The position numbers and the translations under genes were made by a program. Below, piece by piece: positions 16,690 to 24,835 of a stretch of 64,000 nucleotides of DNA (positions are counted from its first letter, which is position 1; every line of letters starts with the position of its first letter). The stretch comes from Streptomyces spiroverticillatus. GTDB taxonomy: Bacteria; Actinomycetota; Actinomycetes; Streptomycetales; Streptomycetaceae. The notes below the pieces were generated by a model, which saw only the letters and a list, made by a program, of their open reading frames with translations, did no database searches and was not told where the DNA came from. The stretch is from the NCBI GenBank assembly GCA_014650415.1, contig BMUX01000012.1, positions 130,419-194,418 on the forward strand, read 5' to 3'.

Positions 16690-17994
16690 ATGGTTCCCCC
16701 TCCCCTCTCCCGGCGCGGCGTCCTCGCCGGAGCCGCCTCCCTCGCGGGCGCGAGCGCCACCGCCTTCACGCCTGCTGCGGCGGCTGCCGAAGCAGGCGGT
16801 CACGACCGGCACCCCCGCGAATCCGTGATCTTCAAGAACGTACGGCCGGGCGGTGCCAAGAAGGCCGTCGATCTGGTGGTGGTCGACGGCCGGATCAGCG
16901 ACCGTCCCGCCCCGCGCAACGCGCGCATCATCGACGGCGGCGGGCGGCTCGCGCTGCCGACGCTCGTCGACGCGCACATCCACCCCGACAAGACCACCTG
17001 GGGCGGCTCCTGGCTCTCGCGCAAGCCCGCCAAGGGCATCGCCGACTACTGCGCCCAGGATGTCGAGGTGTTCCGCAGCGAGCGCAGGGACGTGGGGGAG
17101 CGGGCGTACGGGCTGATGGCGCACGCCGTCACGCGCGGCACCCGCGCCATGCGCGCCCACGCGGACGTCGCACCGGCCTACGGGCTCAAGGGCGTCGAAG
17201 GCGTCGCCGAGGCCCGCGAGCGGCTGTCGCACGCGCTGGACGTGCAGATCGTCGGCTTCCCGCAGCACGGGGTCATCCGCACGCCCGGCACCGACAAGCT
17301 GCTGGAGGAGGCGGCACGCAGCGGGCTCGTCGACATGATCGGCGGAATCGACCCGATCAGCTTCGACCATGCGCTGGACGAGCAGCTCGATCTCGTCTTC
17401 CGGCTCGCGGACCGGTACGGGGTCGGGGTCGACATCCACCTGCACGACCGGGACGAGAAGGGCGTCAAGGTGCTGCGGGGGATCATCGAGCGCACGCGGG
17501 CGCTGTCCCTGCGGGGGAAGGTGACGGTCAGTCACGTCTTCTGCCTGCCGAAGATGTCCGAGGGGGATCTGGAGAGCATGGCCGCGGATCTGGGCGAGCT
17601 GGACATCGCCCTGACGACGGTGGCCCCGAACGAGTCCCTCGTGCTGCCCATCGCCAAGCTGCGTGAGCACGGGGTGCGGGTCGGGCTCGGGTCGGACGGG
17701 GTGCGGGACTCCTGGAGCCCGTTCGGCAACGCGGACATGCTGCACCGGACGCACATTCTCGGGTGGGTCACCGATGTGCGGCTGGATGCGGAGCTGGAGG
17801 ACGTCTTTGCCGTGGGGGCGCACGGTGGGGCCGATGTGATGGGGCTGGGCCGGGCGACCTTCGAGCCCGGGGCGCCGGCGGACTTCATGCTGATGCGGGG
17901 GGAGTGTGTGCCGCAGGTGGTGGTGGACATGCCGGGGCGGGATGTGGTGGTGCACGGGGGGAGGGTGGTGGCTCGCGGGGGTGAGCTTCTCTGA
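16690..17994 (+). CDS. Tat-exported amidohydrolase (cytosine-deaminase-like)
   Basis: A 434-residue metal-dependent hydrolase of the amidohydrolase superfamily. It starts with a twin-arginine signal: PLSRRGVLAGAASLAGA, then a hydrophobic Ala-rich stretch to about residue 34. Metal-ligand motifs follow: DAHIHPDKTTW (His 96 and 98), DIHLHDRDE near residue 248, VSHVFC, and GSDGVRDSW. PDKT and the overall layout resemble cytosine deaminase/atrazine-hydrolase types, which usually work in the cytoplasm. GAAGGAG lies just upstream of the ATG. The 3' third uses markedly more codons ending in G than the rest. Adjacent GntR regulator and operator suggest a regulated catabolic role. Substrate unknown. 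Confidence 0.85.
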   Translation: MVPPPLSRRGVLAGAASLAGASATAFTPAAAAAEAGGHDRHPRESVIFKNVRPGGAKKAVDLVVVDGRISDRPAPRNARIIDGGGRLALPTLVDAHIHPDKTTWGGSWLSRKPAKGIADYCAQDVEVFRSERRDVGERAYGLMAHAVTRGTRAMRAHADVAPAYGLKGVEGVAEARERLSHALDVQIVGFPQHGVIRTPGTDKLLEEAARSGLVDMIGGIDPISFDHALDEQLDLVFRLADRYGVGVDIHLHDRDEKGVKVLRGIIERTRALSLRGKVTVSHVFCLPKMSEGDLESMAADLGELDIALTTVAPNESLVLPIAKLREHGVRVGLGSDGVRDSWSPFGNADMLHRTHILGWVTDVRLDAELEDVFAVGAHGGADVMGLGRATFEPGAPADFMLMRGECVPQVVVDMPGRDVVVHGGRVVARGGELL

Positions 17995-18036
17995 GGGCCT
18001 CAGCTTCGGTGCGGCTCGGCCCGGTGCGGCTCGATC

Positions 18037-18053
18037 GGGTGCGGGCCGCACCC
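18037..18053 (+). terminator. Hairpin after the amidohydrolase gene
   Basis: GGGTGCG-GGC-CGCACCC, 42 bp past the stop codon and followed by a run of C. Two direct copies of GGTGCGGCTCG precede it. Confidence 0.55.
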
Positions 18054-18539
18054 CCCCCGGCGGGAGGCCCCGCCCCCGTGGGGCCCAGCCCCCTTCTTCC
18101 CCGTAGGCCCCTTGCGCGGTGGTGCCGCCCCTTCCCCCTCTTCCCCTCTTCCCCAGCCCCCTCGGGCGGCGGGGCCGCCCTCCCCCTCCCTCCCCCCTCG
18201 TCGCCTTGGGCGGCGGGGCCGCCCCCCGGGGGCGGGACGGGCGGGCAAGGGGGCGGCCCCTCCCGCTCCCGGCCCGCCCGGGTGCCGCCCCTGCCCGCAC
18301 CTGGGGCGCCGGATGCGCGCAGCCCCGGGGCCCACGGGGCGCCTCCCGGTACCGGGCAGGTTCAGCCGTGGCCCGCCGGGCCAGAGGGTCCCCAGCCCCA
18401 CCCCTTCACCTAAACCCGCGGGGCAATTGCACGGTTCCGTGCAGGAGCGTCGTGGCTGGTCGCGCAGTTCCCCGCGCCCCTATAGGGGCACGGTCGTGCC
18501 CGCGCGGCGGAGTCGCAGATCGGGGCCCGTGCGGGCCCC
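18054..18539. other. Gene-free, C-rich stretch with repeated hairpins
   Basis: No credible gene on either strand. Long runs of CCCC and CCTTCCCC dominate 18054-18260. The 17-bp hairpin GGGCGGCGGGGCCGCCC occurs twice (18164-18180 and 18208-18224). GGGGCC clusters continue to about 18400. The composition is unlike a normal Streptomyces promoter region and looks like expanded low-complexity sequence. Confidence 0.6.
18452..18490. repeat. Streptomyces-type dispersed intergenic repeat
   Basis: Words such as GGTCGCGCAGTTCCCCGCGC followed by a GCCCC-TATA-GGGGC hairpin match, from memory, a short element found in very many intergenic regions of Streptomyces genomes. Only one copy is seen in this window, so the call rests on recollection. 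Confidence 0.5.
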
Positions 18540-18556
18540 TTCCCACTCACCGGGAA
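18540..18556. promoter_or_regulatory. Shared palindrome, copy 1 (upstream of the BVMO gene)
   Basis: TTCCCACTCACCGGGAA, arms TTCCC/GGGAA separated by 7 bp. Its centre is 105 bp from the monooxygenase start. Same element as at 22996, 24639 and 24726; the form resembles IclR-family operators. Confidence 0.7.
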
Positions 18557-18652
18557 GGAGGTGCTGCGTCCGTCCCCTCCCAGTGGAAGGCTCCCGTCCG
18601 TGACGGGCCGCGGCACCCGCCGCACCCCCACGGATCCGAGGAGATACCGCAC

Positions 18653-20263
18653 TTGAGTGAGAACACCCCCGCCACCGACACGGACGTCCTCGTCGTCGGA
18701 GCAGGCGTCACCGGCCTCTACACCGTCCACAAGCTCCGCACCCTGGGCTACCGGGTGCGGGGCTTCGACCGCGCCGCTGACGTCGGCGGCGTGTGGTACT
18801 GGAACCGCTACCCCGGCGCACGCTGCGACGTGGAGTCCTTCGACTACTCGTACTCCTTCGACGAGGAGCTCCAGCAGGAGTGGGACTGGAGCGAGAAGTA
18901 CGCCACCCAGCCCGAGATCATGAAGTACCTGCACCATGTCGCCGACCGGTTCGCGCTGCGTGATGCGTACACCTTCGAAACCTCCGTGCTCAGTGCGGAG
19001 TTGGACGAGGAGTCCCTGACCTGGACGGTGCGGACGGACGGCGGAGAGACGGTCACCAGTCGATTCGTCGTGTTCGCCGTCGGATGTCTGTCGAGTGCCC
19101 AGCGGCCCAATGTCCCGGGCCTTGATTCCTTCGCCGGCGTCTCCTACCACACCGGCGAATGGCCGCACGAGGGCGTCGACTTCACCGGGCTGCGCGTCGG
19201 CGTCGTCGGGACGGGGTCCTCCGGGATTCAGTCGATCCCGGAAATCGCCGCCCAGGCAGCGCAGTTGACGGTGTTTCAGAGGAGCGCCAACTACTCCATC
19301 CCTGCCGGGAACAAGCCCCTCGACGACGCCCAGCGCGAGGCCGCCAAGGCGGACTACGCCGAGCGGCGCCGACTTGCCCGGCTCAGCGGCGGCGGCTCGC
19401 CCTTCACCACGTACCCGAAGAAGACCTTCGAGGTGGACGAGGAGGAGCGGCGCGCGGCGTACGAGAGGCGCTGGGAGTTGGGTGGGGTGCTGTACTCCAA
19501 GACCTTCCCGGATCAGCTTGTCGATCGCAGTGCGAATGATGCCGCTCGCGTTTTCTGGGAGGAGAAGGTCCGTGCTCGGATTGCGGACCCGGCCGTGGCC
19601 GAGCTGCTCGTTCCGGGGGACCATCCCATCGGCGCCAAGCGGATCGTCACCGACTCCGACTACTTCGAGACGTACAACCAGCCGCATGTGCGGCTCGTCA
19701 GCCTGCGGAAGAATCCGATTGAGCGTGTCGACGCGACGGGTGTGACCCTCGCCGACGGTGAGCACATTGCCCTCGACGCCCTCGTCTACGCCACCGGCTT
19801 CGACGCGATGACCGGCTCCGTGGACCGCATAGAGGTACGGGGAAGGGGCGGGCGCACGCTCAAGGAGGTGTGGGCGGCCGGGCCGCGTACGTATCTCGGA
19901 CTCGGCACCGACGGTTTCCCGAACTTCTTCAACCTCACCGGCCCCGGCAGCCCCAGCGTCATGGTCAACGTGATCCTCGCCGGCGAGCAGCACGGCAACT
20001 GGCTCGCCGACCTCCTCCAGTACATGGACGCCCACGGGCACCGCGCCGTCGAGGCGACCGGGGACGCCGTCGAGGACTGGGTGCGCGAGTGCCGCGACCG
20101 TGCCGAGGCCACCCTCCTCATGGAGGCGGACTCCTGGTACCTGGGCGCCAACATCCCCGGAAAGCCCCGGGTGTTCATGCCGTACGTCGGCGGCTTCAAG
20201 GTGTACCAGGACGTCATCGACGAGGTCGCGGCCAGCGGGTACAAGGGGTTCCGGCTCGTCTGA
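18653..20263 (+). CDS. Baeyer-Villiger flavin monooxygenase
   Basis: Cytoplasmic FAD- and NADPH-dependent enzyme that inserts oxygen next to a ketone to give an ester or lactone. The 536-residue product has the FAD motif GAGVTGLY at 16-23 and the diagnostic fingerprint FAGVSYHTGEWP at 160-171 (FxGxxxHxxxWP). The second Rossmann motif GVVGTGSSG follows. RYPGARCDVES and the C-terminal GPGSPSVMVNV are typical of the cyclohexanone monooxygenase group. The start is a TTG at 18653, supported by CGAGGAGA 9 bp upstream; the frame upstream is low-complexity shadow. Its promoter carries the same palindrome as the genes at 20334-26533, which include an esterase and an acyl-CoA ligase able to process its product. 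Substrate is unknown; a cyclic or steroid-like ketone is plausible. Confidence 0.93.
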   Translation: MSENTPATDTDVLVVGAGVTGLYTVHKLRTLGYRVRGFDRAADVGGVWYWNRYPGARCDVESFDYSYSFDEELQQEWDWSEKYATQPEIMKYLHHVADRFALRDAYTFETSVLSAELDEESLTWTVRTDGGETVTSRFVVFAVGCLSSAQRPNVPGLDSFAGVSYHTGEWPHEGVDFTGLRVGVVGTGSSGIQSIPEIAAQAAQLTVFQRSANYSIPAGNKPLDDAQREAAKADYAERRRLARLSGGGSPFTTYPKKTFEVDEEERRAAYERRWELGGVLYSKTFPDQLVDRSANDAARVFWEEKVRARIADPAVAELLVPGDHPIGAKRIVTDSDYFETYNQPHVRLVSLRKNPIERVDATGVTLADGEHIALDALVYATGFDAMTGSVDRIEVRGRGGRTLKEVWAAGPRTYLGLGTDGFPNFFNLTGPGSPSVMVNVILAGEQHGNWLADLLQYMDAHGHRAVEATGDAVEDWVRECRDRAEATLLMEADSWYLGANIPGKPRVFMPYVGGFKVYQDVIDEVAASGYKGFRLV

Positions 20264-20277
20264 CGTACGCACTGGGA

Positions 20278-20329
20278 GGGACGTGGAGAGGGGGTGCAAC
20301 GGACTCGTTGCACCCCCTCTCCACGTCCC
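20278..20329. terminator. Perfect 23-bp bidirectional terminator
   Basis: Arms 20278-20300 and 20307-20329 are exact complements around a 6-nt loop (GGACTC), flanked by C/T-rich DNA. It lies between the convergent monooxygenase and hydrolase genes, 14 bp and 4 bp from their stops. Confidence 0.9.
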
Positions 20330-20333
20330 CCCT

Positions 20334-21251
20334 CTATCCGTGCAGCGCCCCCCGCAGCGCCGCGAACGCGTCCGTGCGGGCCGCCAGCGCCTCCGGCAGT
20401 GCACCCGCCATGGAGAGGAAGCCGTGGAACATGCCCGGCAGGTGCGCCAGTCGTACGTCAACCCCCCCGCCCGCCAGCGCGTGCGCGTACGCCCACGCGT
20501 CGTCGCACAGCGGGTCCAGGCCGGCCGTCACCAGGTGCGTCGGCGGCAGCCCCGACAGGTCGGACCGGTGCAGCGGCGTCGCGTACGGGTCGGTGCGGTC
20601 GGCCGCCTCGGGCAGGTAGCCGTCCCAGTACCAGCGCAGGTGGTCGGCGGTGAGGAAGTAGCCCTGTGCGTTGCGGCGGTGCGAGTCGCCGCGTCGCTCC
20701 GGGTCCAGCATCGGGTAGTACAGCGCCTGGCAGACCAGCTCCGGGCCGCCCCGGTCGAGCGCGGTGAGGGCCATGACCGTCGCCAGGTTGGCGCCCGCGC
20801 TGTCCCCGGCGACCGCGAGCCGCCGTCCCGCGTAGTGCTTGGCCGCCCACAGCAGCGCGGTGTAGCAGTCGTCGGGGGCGGCGGGGAAGGGGTGTTCGGG
20901 TGCGAGGCGGTAGTCGACCGAGATCACGACCGCCTGCGTCTCGACCGCCATCGCGCGGCAGAAGCCGTCGTGGGAGTCGAGGCCGCACACGCAGAAGCCG
21001 CCGCCGTGCGCGAAGACGACCACCGGGGTGCCGTCCGCGCCGTCCGTCGGGTCGTACACCCGTACCCGCACCCCGTCCGCGTCCTCGTCGGCGACGTACG
21101 CCACCTCGATCCCGGAGGGAGGGGGCGCGGGCCGGGAGGCGAAGAAGGCGCGCACCTCCGCGATGTCGGTCACCTCGGTGCCCAGTGCCGGGAAGTTCGC
21201 GGTCGAGAGGTCGATCAGCCGGCGTACCTCGGGAGTGGGTTCCACGGTCAT
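20334..21251 (-). CDS. Alpha/beta hydrolase of the hormone-sensitive lipase family
   Basis: A 305-residue esterase. The oxyanion motif HGGGFCV and the nucleophile motif GDSAGAN (Ser) are clear. The acid is probably in TAGLDPLCDDA and the catalytic His in GMFHGF near residue 280, completing the HSL triad. DYRLAPEHPFPAAPDDCY is a family hallmark. The ATG at 21251 starts 2 bp after the stop of the acyl-CoA synthetase gene, so the two form an operon. Cytoplasmic by absence of a signal. A natural role is opening the ester or lactone made by the neighbouring Baeyer-Villiger enzyme, which is inference from context. Confidence 0.9.
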   Translation of the reverse strand: MTVEPTPEVRRLIDLSTANFPALGTEVTDIAEVRAFFASRPAPPPSGIEVAYVADEDADGVRVRVYDPTDGADGTPVVVFAHGGGFCVCGLDSHDGFCRAMAVETQAVVISVDYRLAPEHPFPAAPDDCYTALLWAAKHYAGRRLAVAGDSAGANLATVMALTALDRGGPELVCQALYYPMLDPERRGDSHRRNAQGYFLTADHLRWYWDGYLPEAADRTDPYATPLHRSDLSGLPPTHLVTAGLDPLCDDAWAYAHALAGGGVDVRLAHLPGMFHGFLSMAGALPEALAARTDAFAALRGALHG

Positions 21252-21253
21252 CG

Positions 21254-22897
21254 TCACGCCTTTCCGGCCGGGGTCGCCCGGCGCTCCGCCAGGGCCCGCA
21301 GCTCGTTCTTGAGGACCTTGCCCGCGGCGTTGCGGGGCAGGGCGTCCACGGGTACGAACCGGCGCGGCACCTTGAAGTTGGCCAGCCGCTGCCGGGTCCA
21401 GGACGTCAGCTCGTCCGCGTCCGGAAGGCCGCCGTCCGCCGCGACCACGAAGGCCACCCCGACCTCGCCGAGGCGGGCGTCCGGTGCGCCCACCACGGCC
21501 GCGTCCGAGATCGCCGGGTGGCCGCGCAGGGTGTTCTCCACCTCGGCGGGATACGCGTTGAACCCGCCGACGACGTACATGTCCTTCAGCCGGTCGGTCA
21601 GCGCCAGGTACCCGTCCTCGTCCAGGACGCCCACGTCCCCGGTGTGCAGCCAGCCGTCCGCGTCGATGGTCTCCGCCGTGGCCGCCGGGTCGTCCAGGTA
21701 GCCCTGGGTGACGTGGTAGCCGCGTGTGACGACCTCGCCCTGGCTGCCGGGCGGCAGGGGTGTGCCGTCCGGGTCCACGATGCGCAGCTCGACGCCAGGG
21801 ATGGGGCGGCCCACACTCCGTACGAGCGTCTCGGCGGGGGAGTCCACCGGGCAGATGGTCACGACGCCCGTCGACTCGGTGAGCCCGTACGCGGCGAACA
21901 CGTCGCGGGCGCCGAGGACCGTGCGTACGTCGTCGATCAGACCCGTGGGGATATTCGCGGCCCCCGTTCCCGCGAGCCGCAGCGACGACAGGTCGTACGC
22001 CTCGCGCTGCGGATGCGTCAGCAGGCCGTGGAAGATCGCCGGGGCGCCCGCGAGGACGCTGATGCGCTCCTCGGCGATGCGGCGCAGGGCGCGGTCCACG
22101 TCGTACACCTCCTCGGGGACGATCGTGGCCCCGCGCAGCAGGCACGCCACGATGCCCGCCTTGTAGCCGAAGGTGTGGAAGAAGGGGCTGATGAGGAGGT
22201 ACCGGTCGCCCTCGCGCAGGGTGACGGCCTCCGCCCAGGCGTCGAAGACGCGCACCGTCTGGTGGTGGGTGGTCATCACGCCCTTGGGGCGGCCGGTGGT
22301 GCCCGAGGTGTACTGGATGTCGGAGAGGTGGTCGGGGCGTACGGCCGCGGCGCGCGCGGCCCGTACCTCGTCCGGCACGGACTCGCCGGCGGCCAGGTAG
22401 GCGTCCCAACTCGTCGTGCCGTCACCGTCGTCGGGGCCGGCATCACGCAGGACTACGGTGCTGCGCAGCGCGCCCAGGTCCTCGCCGGACTCGCGCAGCA
22501 TGGCGACGTAGTCCGTGCCGAGGAAGCCGCGCTCGGTGAACAGCACCGTGCAGCCGCTGCGGCGCACGATGTCGGCCGCCTCCGCCGCCCGGTAACGGGT
22601 GTTCAGGGGCACCAGGACCGCGCCGACGGACACCGCCCCGAGCGCCGCCACCACCCAGGCGCGGCTGTTGGGCGCCCAGAGCGCGAACCGGTCGCCGGGC
22701 TCGATGCCGTGCGCGATCGCGGCCCGGGCGGCGGCCCGGATGCGCTCCTGCAACTCGGCGAAGGTCCAGCGGACCTCGCCGTCGACGAGCGCCTCACGCG
22801 CCCCGAAGGCGCGGGCGGCTGCGTCGGGCAGGTCGGCGAGGGTCGTCGCGGCGGAGAACGTGCCGGACGAGGCGGGACGGGAGGGGGCGGTGGGCAT
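21254..22897 (-). CDS. Acyl-CoA synthetase (AMP-forming, FadD3-like)
   Basis: ATP-dependent ligase joining a carboxylic acid to CoA through an acyl-AMP. The 547-residue product has the P-loop-like A3 motif YTSGTTGRPKG at 196-206. It also has AAYGLTEST (A5), GWLHTGDVGVLDEDGYLALTDRLKDMYVVGGFN in segments (A7-A8), and the catalytic Lys in NAAGKVLKNEL near the C-terminus. Length and the VVGGFNAYPAEVE segment resemble FadD3-type enzymes acting on degradation intermediates of ring compounds. The ATG at 22897 has GGAGG 6 bp upstream. It is first in an operon with the esterase; its promoter contains the shared palindrome. Confidence 0.92.
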   Translation of the reverse strand: MPTAPSRPASSGTFSAATTLADLPDAAARAFGAREALVDGEVRWTFAELQERIRAAARAAIAHGIEPGDRFALWAPNSRAWVVAALGAVSVGAVLVPLNTRYRAAEAADIVRRSGCTVLFTERGFLGTDYVAMLRESGEDLGALRSTVVLRDAGPDDGDGTTSWDAYLAAGESVPDEVRAARAAAVRPDHLSDIQYTSGTTGRPKGVMTTHHQTVRVFDAWAEAVTLREGDRYLLISPFFHTFGYKAGIVACLLRGATIVPEEVYDVDRALRRIAEERISVLAGAPAIFHGLLTHPQREAYDLSSLRLAGTGAANIPTGLIDDVRTVLGARDVFAAYGLTESTGVVTICPVDSPAETLVRSVGRPIPGVELRIVDPDGTPLPPGSQGEVVTRGYHVTQGYLDDPAATAETIDADGWLHTGDVGVLDEDGYLALTDRLKDMYVVGGFNAYPAEVENTLRGHPAISDAAVVGAPDARLGEVGVAFVVAADGGLPDADELTSWTRQRLANFKVPRRFVPVDALPRNAAGKVLKNELRALAERRATPAGKA

Positions 22898-22995
22898 GAA
22901 GCCTCCGGCGTGCGGGAGTAGAACGGGAGGGGTACGAAGGGGAGCGCTGCCGGTGGCCATGACACCGGCCGAAGCCTCCCACCGGCCAGAGCCGG

Positions 22996-23012
22996 TTCCC
23001 GCTGAGCGGGAT
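22996..23012. promoter_or_regulatory. Shared palindrome, copy 2 (upstream of the acyl-CoA synthetase)
   Basis: TTCCCGCTGAGCGGGAT, centred 107 bp upstream of the leftward acyl-CoA synthetase start. Arms TTCCC/GGGAT with 7 bp between. Confidence 0.7.
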
Positions 23013-23052
23013 GATGCACGGCCAGGCTGCGTGGCGGGGGCGGGAAGCAGGG

Positions 23053-23096
23053 CGGCACCGGGCAGCGCGGCCCCTGGGCAGCTCTGCCCGGTGCCG
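23053..23096 (-). terminator. Hairpin downstream of the MHS transporter gene
   Basis: CGGCACCGGGCAG at 23053-23065 pairs perfectly with 23084-23096 (13 bp, 18-nt loop). It lies about 70 bp past the stop of the leftward transporter gene. Confidence 0.65.
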
Positions 23097-23164
23097 TGCT
23101 GCCCGACGCGCAGGCGATGGGCGCTGCCACGTGCCGTCCGGAGCCGGAACCCCCGCGCGCGGGG

Positions 23165-24493
23165 TCAGAGGGCGTCGCCCCTGGTCTCCCGCAGGCGCCA
23201 GGCCGCCAGCAGCGAGGCCAGGATGCAGGCGCCCGCGAGCAGTACGAGGGGTGTGCTGCCCGGGAAGGACGCGTGCAGGGAGCTTGCGGCCAGGGGGACC
23301 AGGCCCGAGCCGACCAGCGCCGACATCTGGTAACCCAGCGAGGCACCGGTGTAGCGCACCCGGGTGCCGAAGAGTTCCGAGAGCATCGGCGCGAGCGGCG
23401 CGTACATGGCGTGCTGGAGCACCATGATCAGGGACATGCCGAGGATCAGGAGGCCCGGTGTGCCGGAGTCGACCAGGTCGTACACCGGCTTGATCGCCAC
23501 CAGGCCGACGGCTGCCGCGCCCAGCACGACCCGGCGCCTGCCGAGCCGGTCGGAGAGTGCGGCGAAGGCCGGGATGGTGAACAGGCCGATCGCCGAGATG
23601 ATCAGCAGGGCGTTCATCACCTCGCTGACGGAGTAACCGATGCCGGTGGCGTACGTCAGCATGTAGGTGGTGATGAGGCCGGTGAGCGCGAAGGGGCCCA
23701 GGCCCACCGCCGCCGCCAGCAGGGCCGTGCGCGGCTGCTTGAGGACCGTCAGCAGCGGCATCCGCGGCGGCTCCGCGTCCGCCGCCTTTGCCGCGGCCTC
23801 GCGGAAGAGCGGGCTCTCGGTGACCTTCACCCGGGTGTACAGACCCACCGCCATCAGCACCACGCTGAAGAGGAAGGGGATGCGCCAGCCCCACGACATG
23901 AACTGGGCTTGTGTGAGGAGGGAGTTGGCGGCGGCCACCACGCCCGCCGACAGCAGGAAGCCCAGCGAGGTGCCGGACTGCATCACTCCGCTCCACGCGC
24001 CCCGGCGCCCCGGAGCCGCGTGCTCGACGACCATCAGGGTCGCCCCGCCCCACTCGCCGCCGATCGCCAGACCCTGCACGATGCGCAGCAGCACCAGCAG
24101 GACCGGGGCGGCGATGCCGATCGACCGGTAGTCGGGGAGCAGCCCGATCAGGGCGCTGGCCGCGCCCATCAGGACCATCGTCAGGACGAGCATCTTCTTG
24201 CGGCCCAGCCGGTCGCCGAAGTGCCCGAAGATGATCCCGCCGAGCGGGCGGGCCACATAACCGGCGGCGAAGGTGCCGAACGCGGCGATCGTGCCCGCCG
24301 CGACGCTGGCCTGGGGGAAGAACGCCGTGCCGAAGACGAGGGCGGCGACGGTTCCGTACAGCAGGAAGTCGTAGTACTCCACCACGGTGCCGAGCAGGCT
24401 GGAGAAGGCGACGCGGCGCATTTGCGCGGCGTCGGCGGCGGCGACGGGCCCCTCGGCGGGAGGGGCGCCCGTGGGGACGGGGGACGACGGCAT
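23165..24493 (-). CDS. MFS metabolite:proton symporter (MHS family)
   Basis: Twelve-helix inner-membrane importer of organic acids, 442 residues. The MHS subgroup is indicated by SSLLGTVVEYYDFLLYGT in helix 1, FGHFGDRLGRKKMLVLTM (motif A), and GLAIGGEWGGATLMVVEHA followed by RRGAW. ATG 24493 has AGGAG 5 bp upstream; the longer frame to 24679 would cross an operator and is rejected. Its likely role is uptake of the compound degraded by the surrounding enzymes. It shares a divergent promoter region, with two palindrome copies, with the flavoprotein gene at 24836. Confidence 0.92.
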   Translation of the reverse strand: MPSSPVPTGAPPAEGPVAAADAAQMRRVAFSSLLGTVVEYYDFLLYGTVAALVFGTAFFPQASVAAGTIAAFGTFAAGYVARPLGGIIFGHFGDRLGRKKMLVLTMVLMGAASALIGLLPDYRSIGIAAPVLLVLLRIVQGLAIGGEWGGATLMVVEHAAPGRRGAWSGVMQSGTSLGFLLSAGVVAAANSLLTQAQFMSWGWRIPFLFSVVLMAVGLYTRVKVTESPLFREAAAKAADAEPPRMPLLTVLKQPRTALLAAAVGLGPFALTGLITTYMLTYATGIGYSVSEVMNALLIISAIGLFTIPAFAALSDRLGRRRVVLGAAAVGLVAIKPVYDLVDSGTPGLLILGMSLIMVLQHAMYAPLAPMLSELFGTRVRYTGASLGYQMSALVGSGLVPLAASSLHASFPGSTPLVLLAGACILASLLAAWRLRETRGDAL

Positions 24494-24638
24494 GACGCTC
24501 CTACGGGAGTGGAGGTACGGAAAGCGGGGATGGGCGGCCCGGACGGGGCACGGGCGGGTGAGCGGCAGCGCTGCGGCCCCCCGCGCGAGGTCGATTGTGC
24601 AAGCGGCGGACCGCATTGCCACCGGTCGGCCCGGAGGT

Positions 24639-24655
24639 TTCCCACTCAGCGGGAG
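24639..24655. promoter_or_regulatory. Shared palindrome, copy 3 (symporter side)
   Basis: TTCCCACTCAGCGGGAG, centred 154 bp from the symporter start. Confidence 0.7.
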
Positions 24656-24725
24656 CATGGCGTGAAGTCGCCCGCGCACAAGGGGAATTCACGGGCAAAG
24701 CCCTCCGGGAGCGGCTTCGGAAGTG

Positions 24726-24742
24726 CTCCCGCTCAGCGGGAA
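24726..24742. promoter_or_regulatory. Shared palindrome, copy 4 (flavoprotein side)
   Basis: CTCCCGCTCAGCGGGAA, centred 102 bp from the flavoprotein start, close to the spacing seen at copies 1 and 2. Confidence 0.7.
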
Positions 24743-24835
24743 ACACGGCTGCCCGCCCCCATCCCGGTCGCCCACACTGACGCTCCCACCCGAAGCCGCC
24801 CGGCAGGCCGTGCGGCGCGAGAGGAGCCCGACACG

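Larger units (their letters stand above)
24494..24835. other. Divergent promoter region with two palindromes
   Basis: Gene-free DNA between the divergent symporter and flavoprotein genes. It contains the operator-like copies at 24639 and 24726, centred 87 bp apart, one facing each gene. Ribosome sites AGGAG (leftward) and GAGAGGAG (rightward) lie at the ends. Confidence 0.75.
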
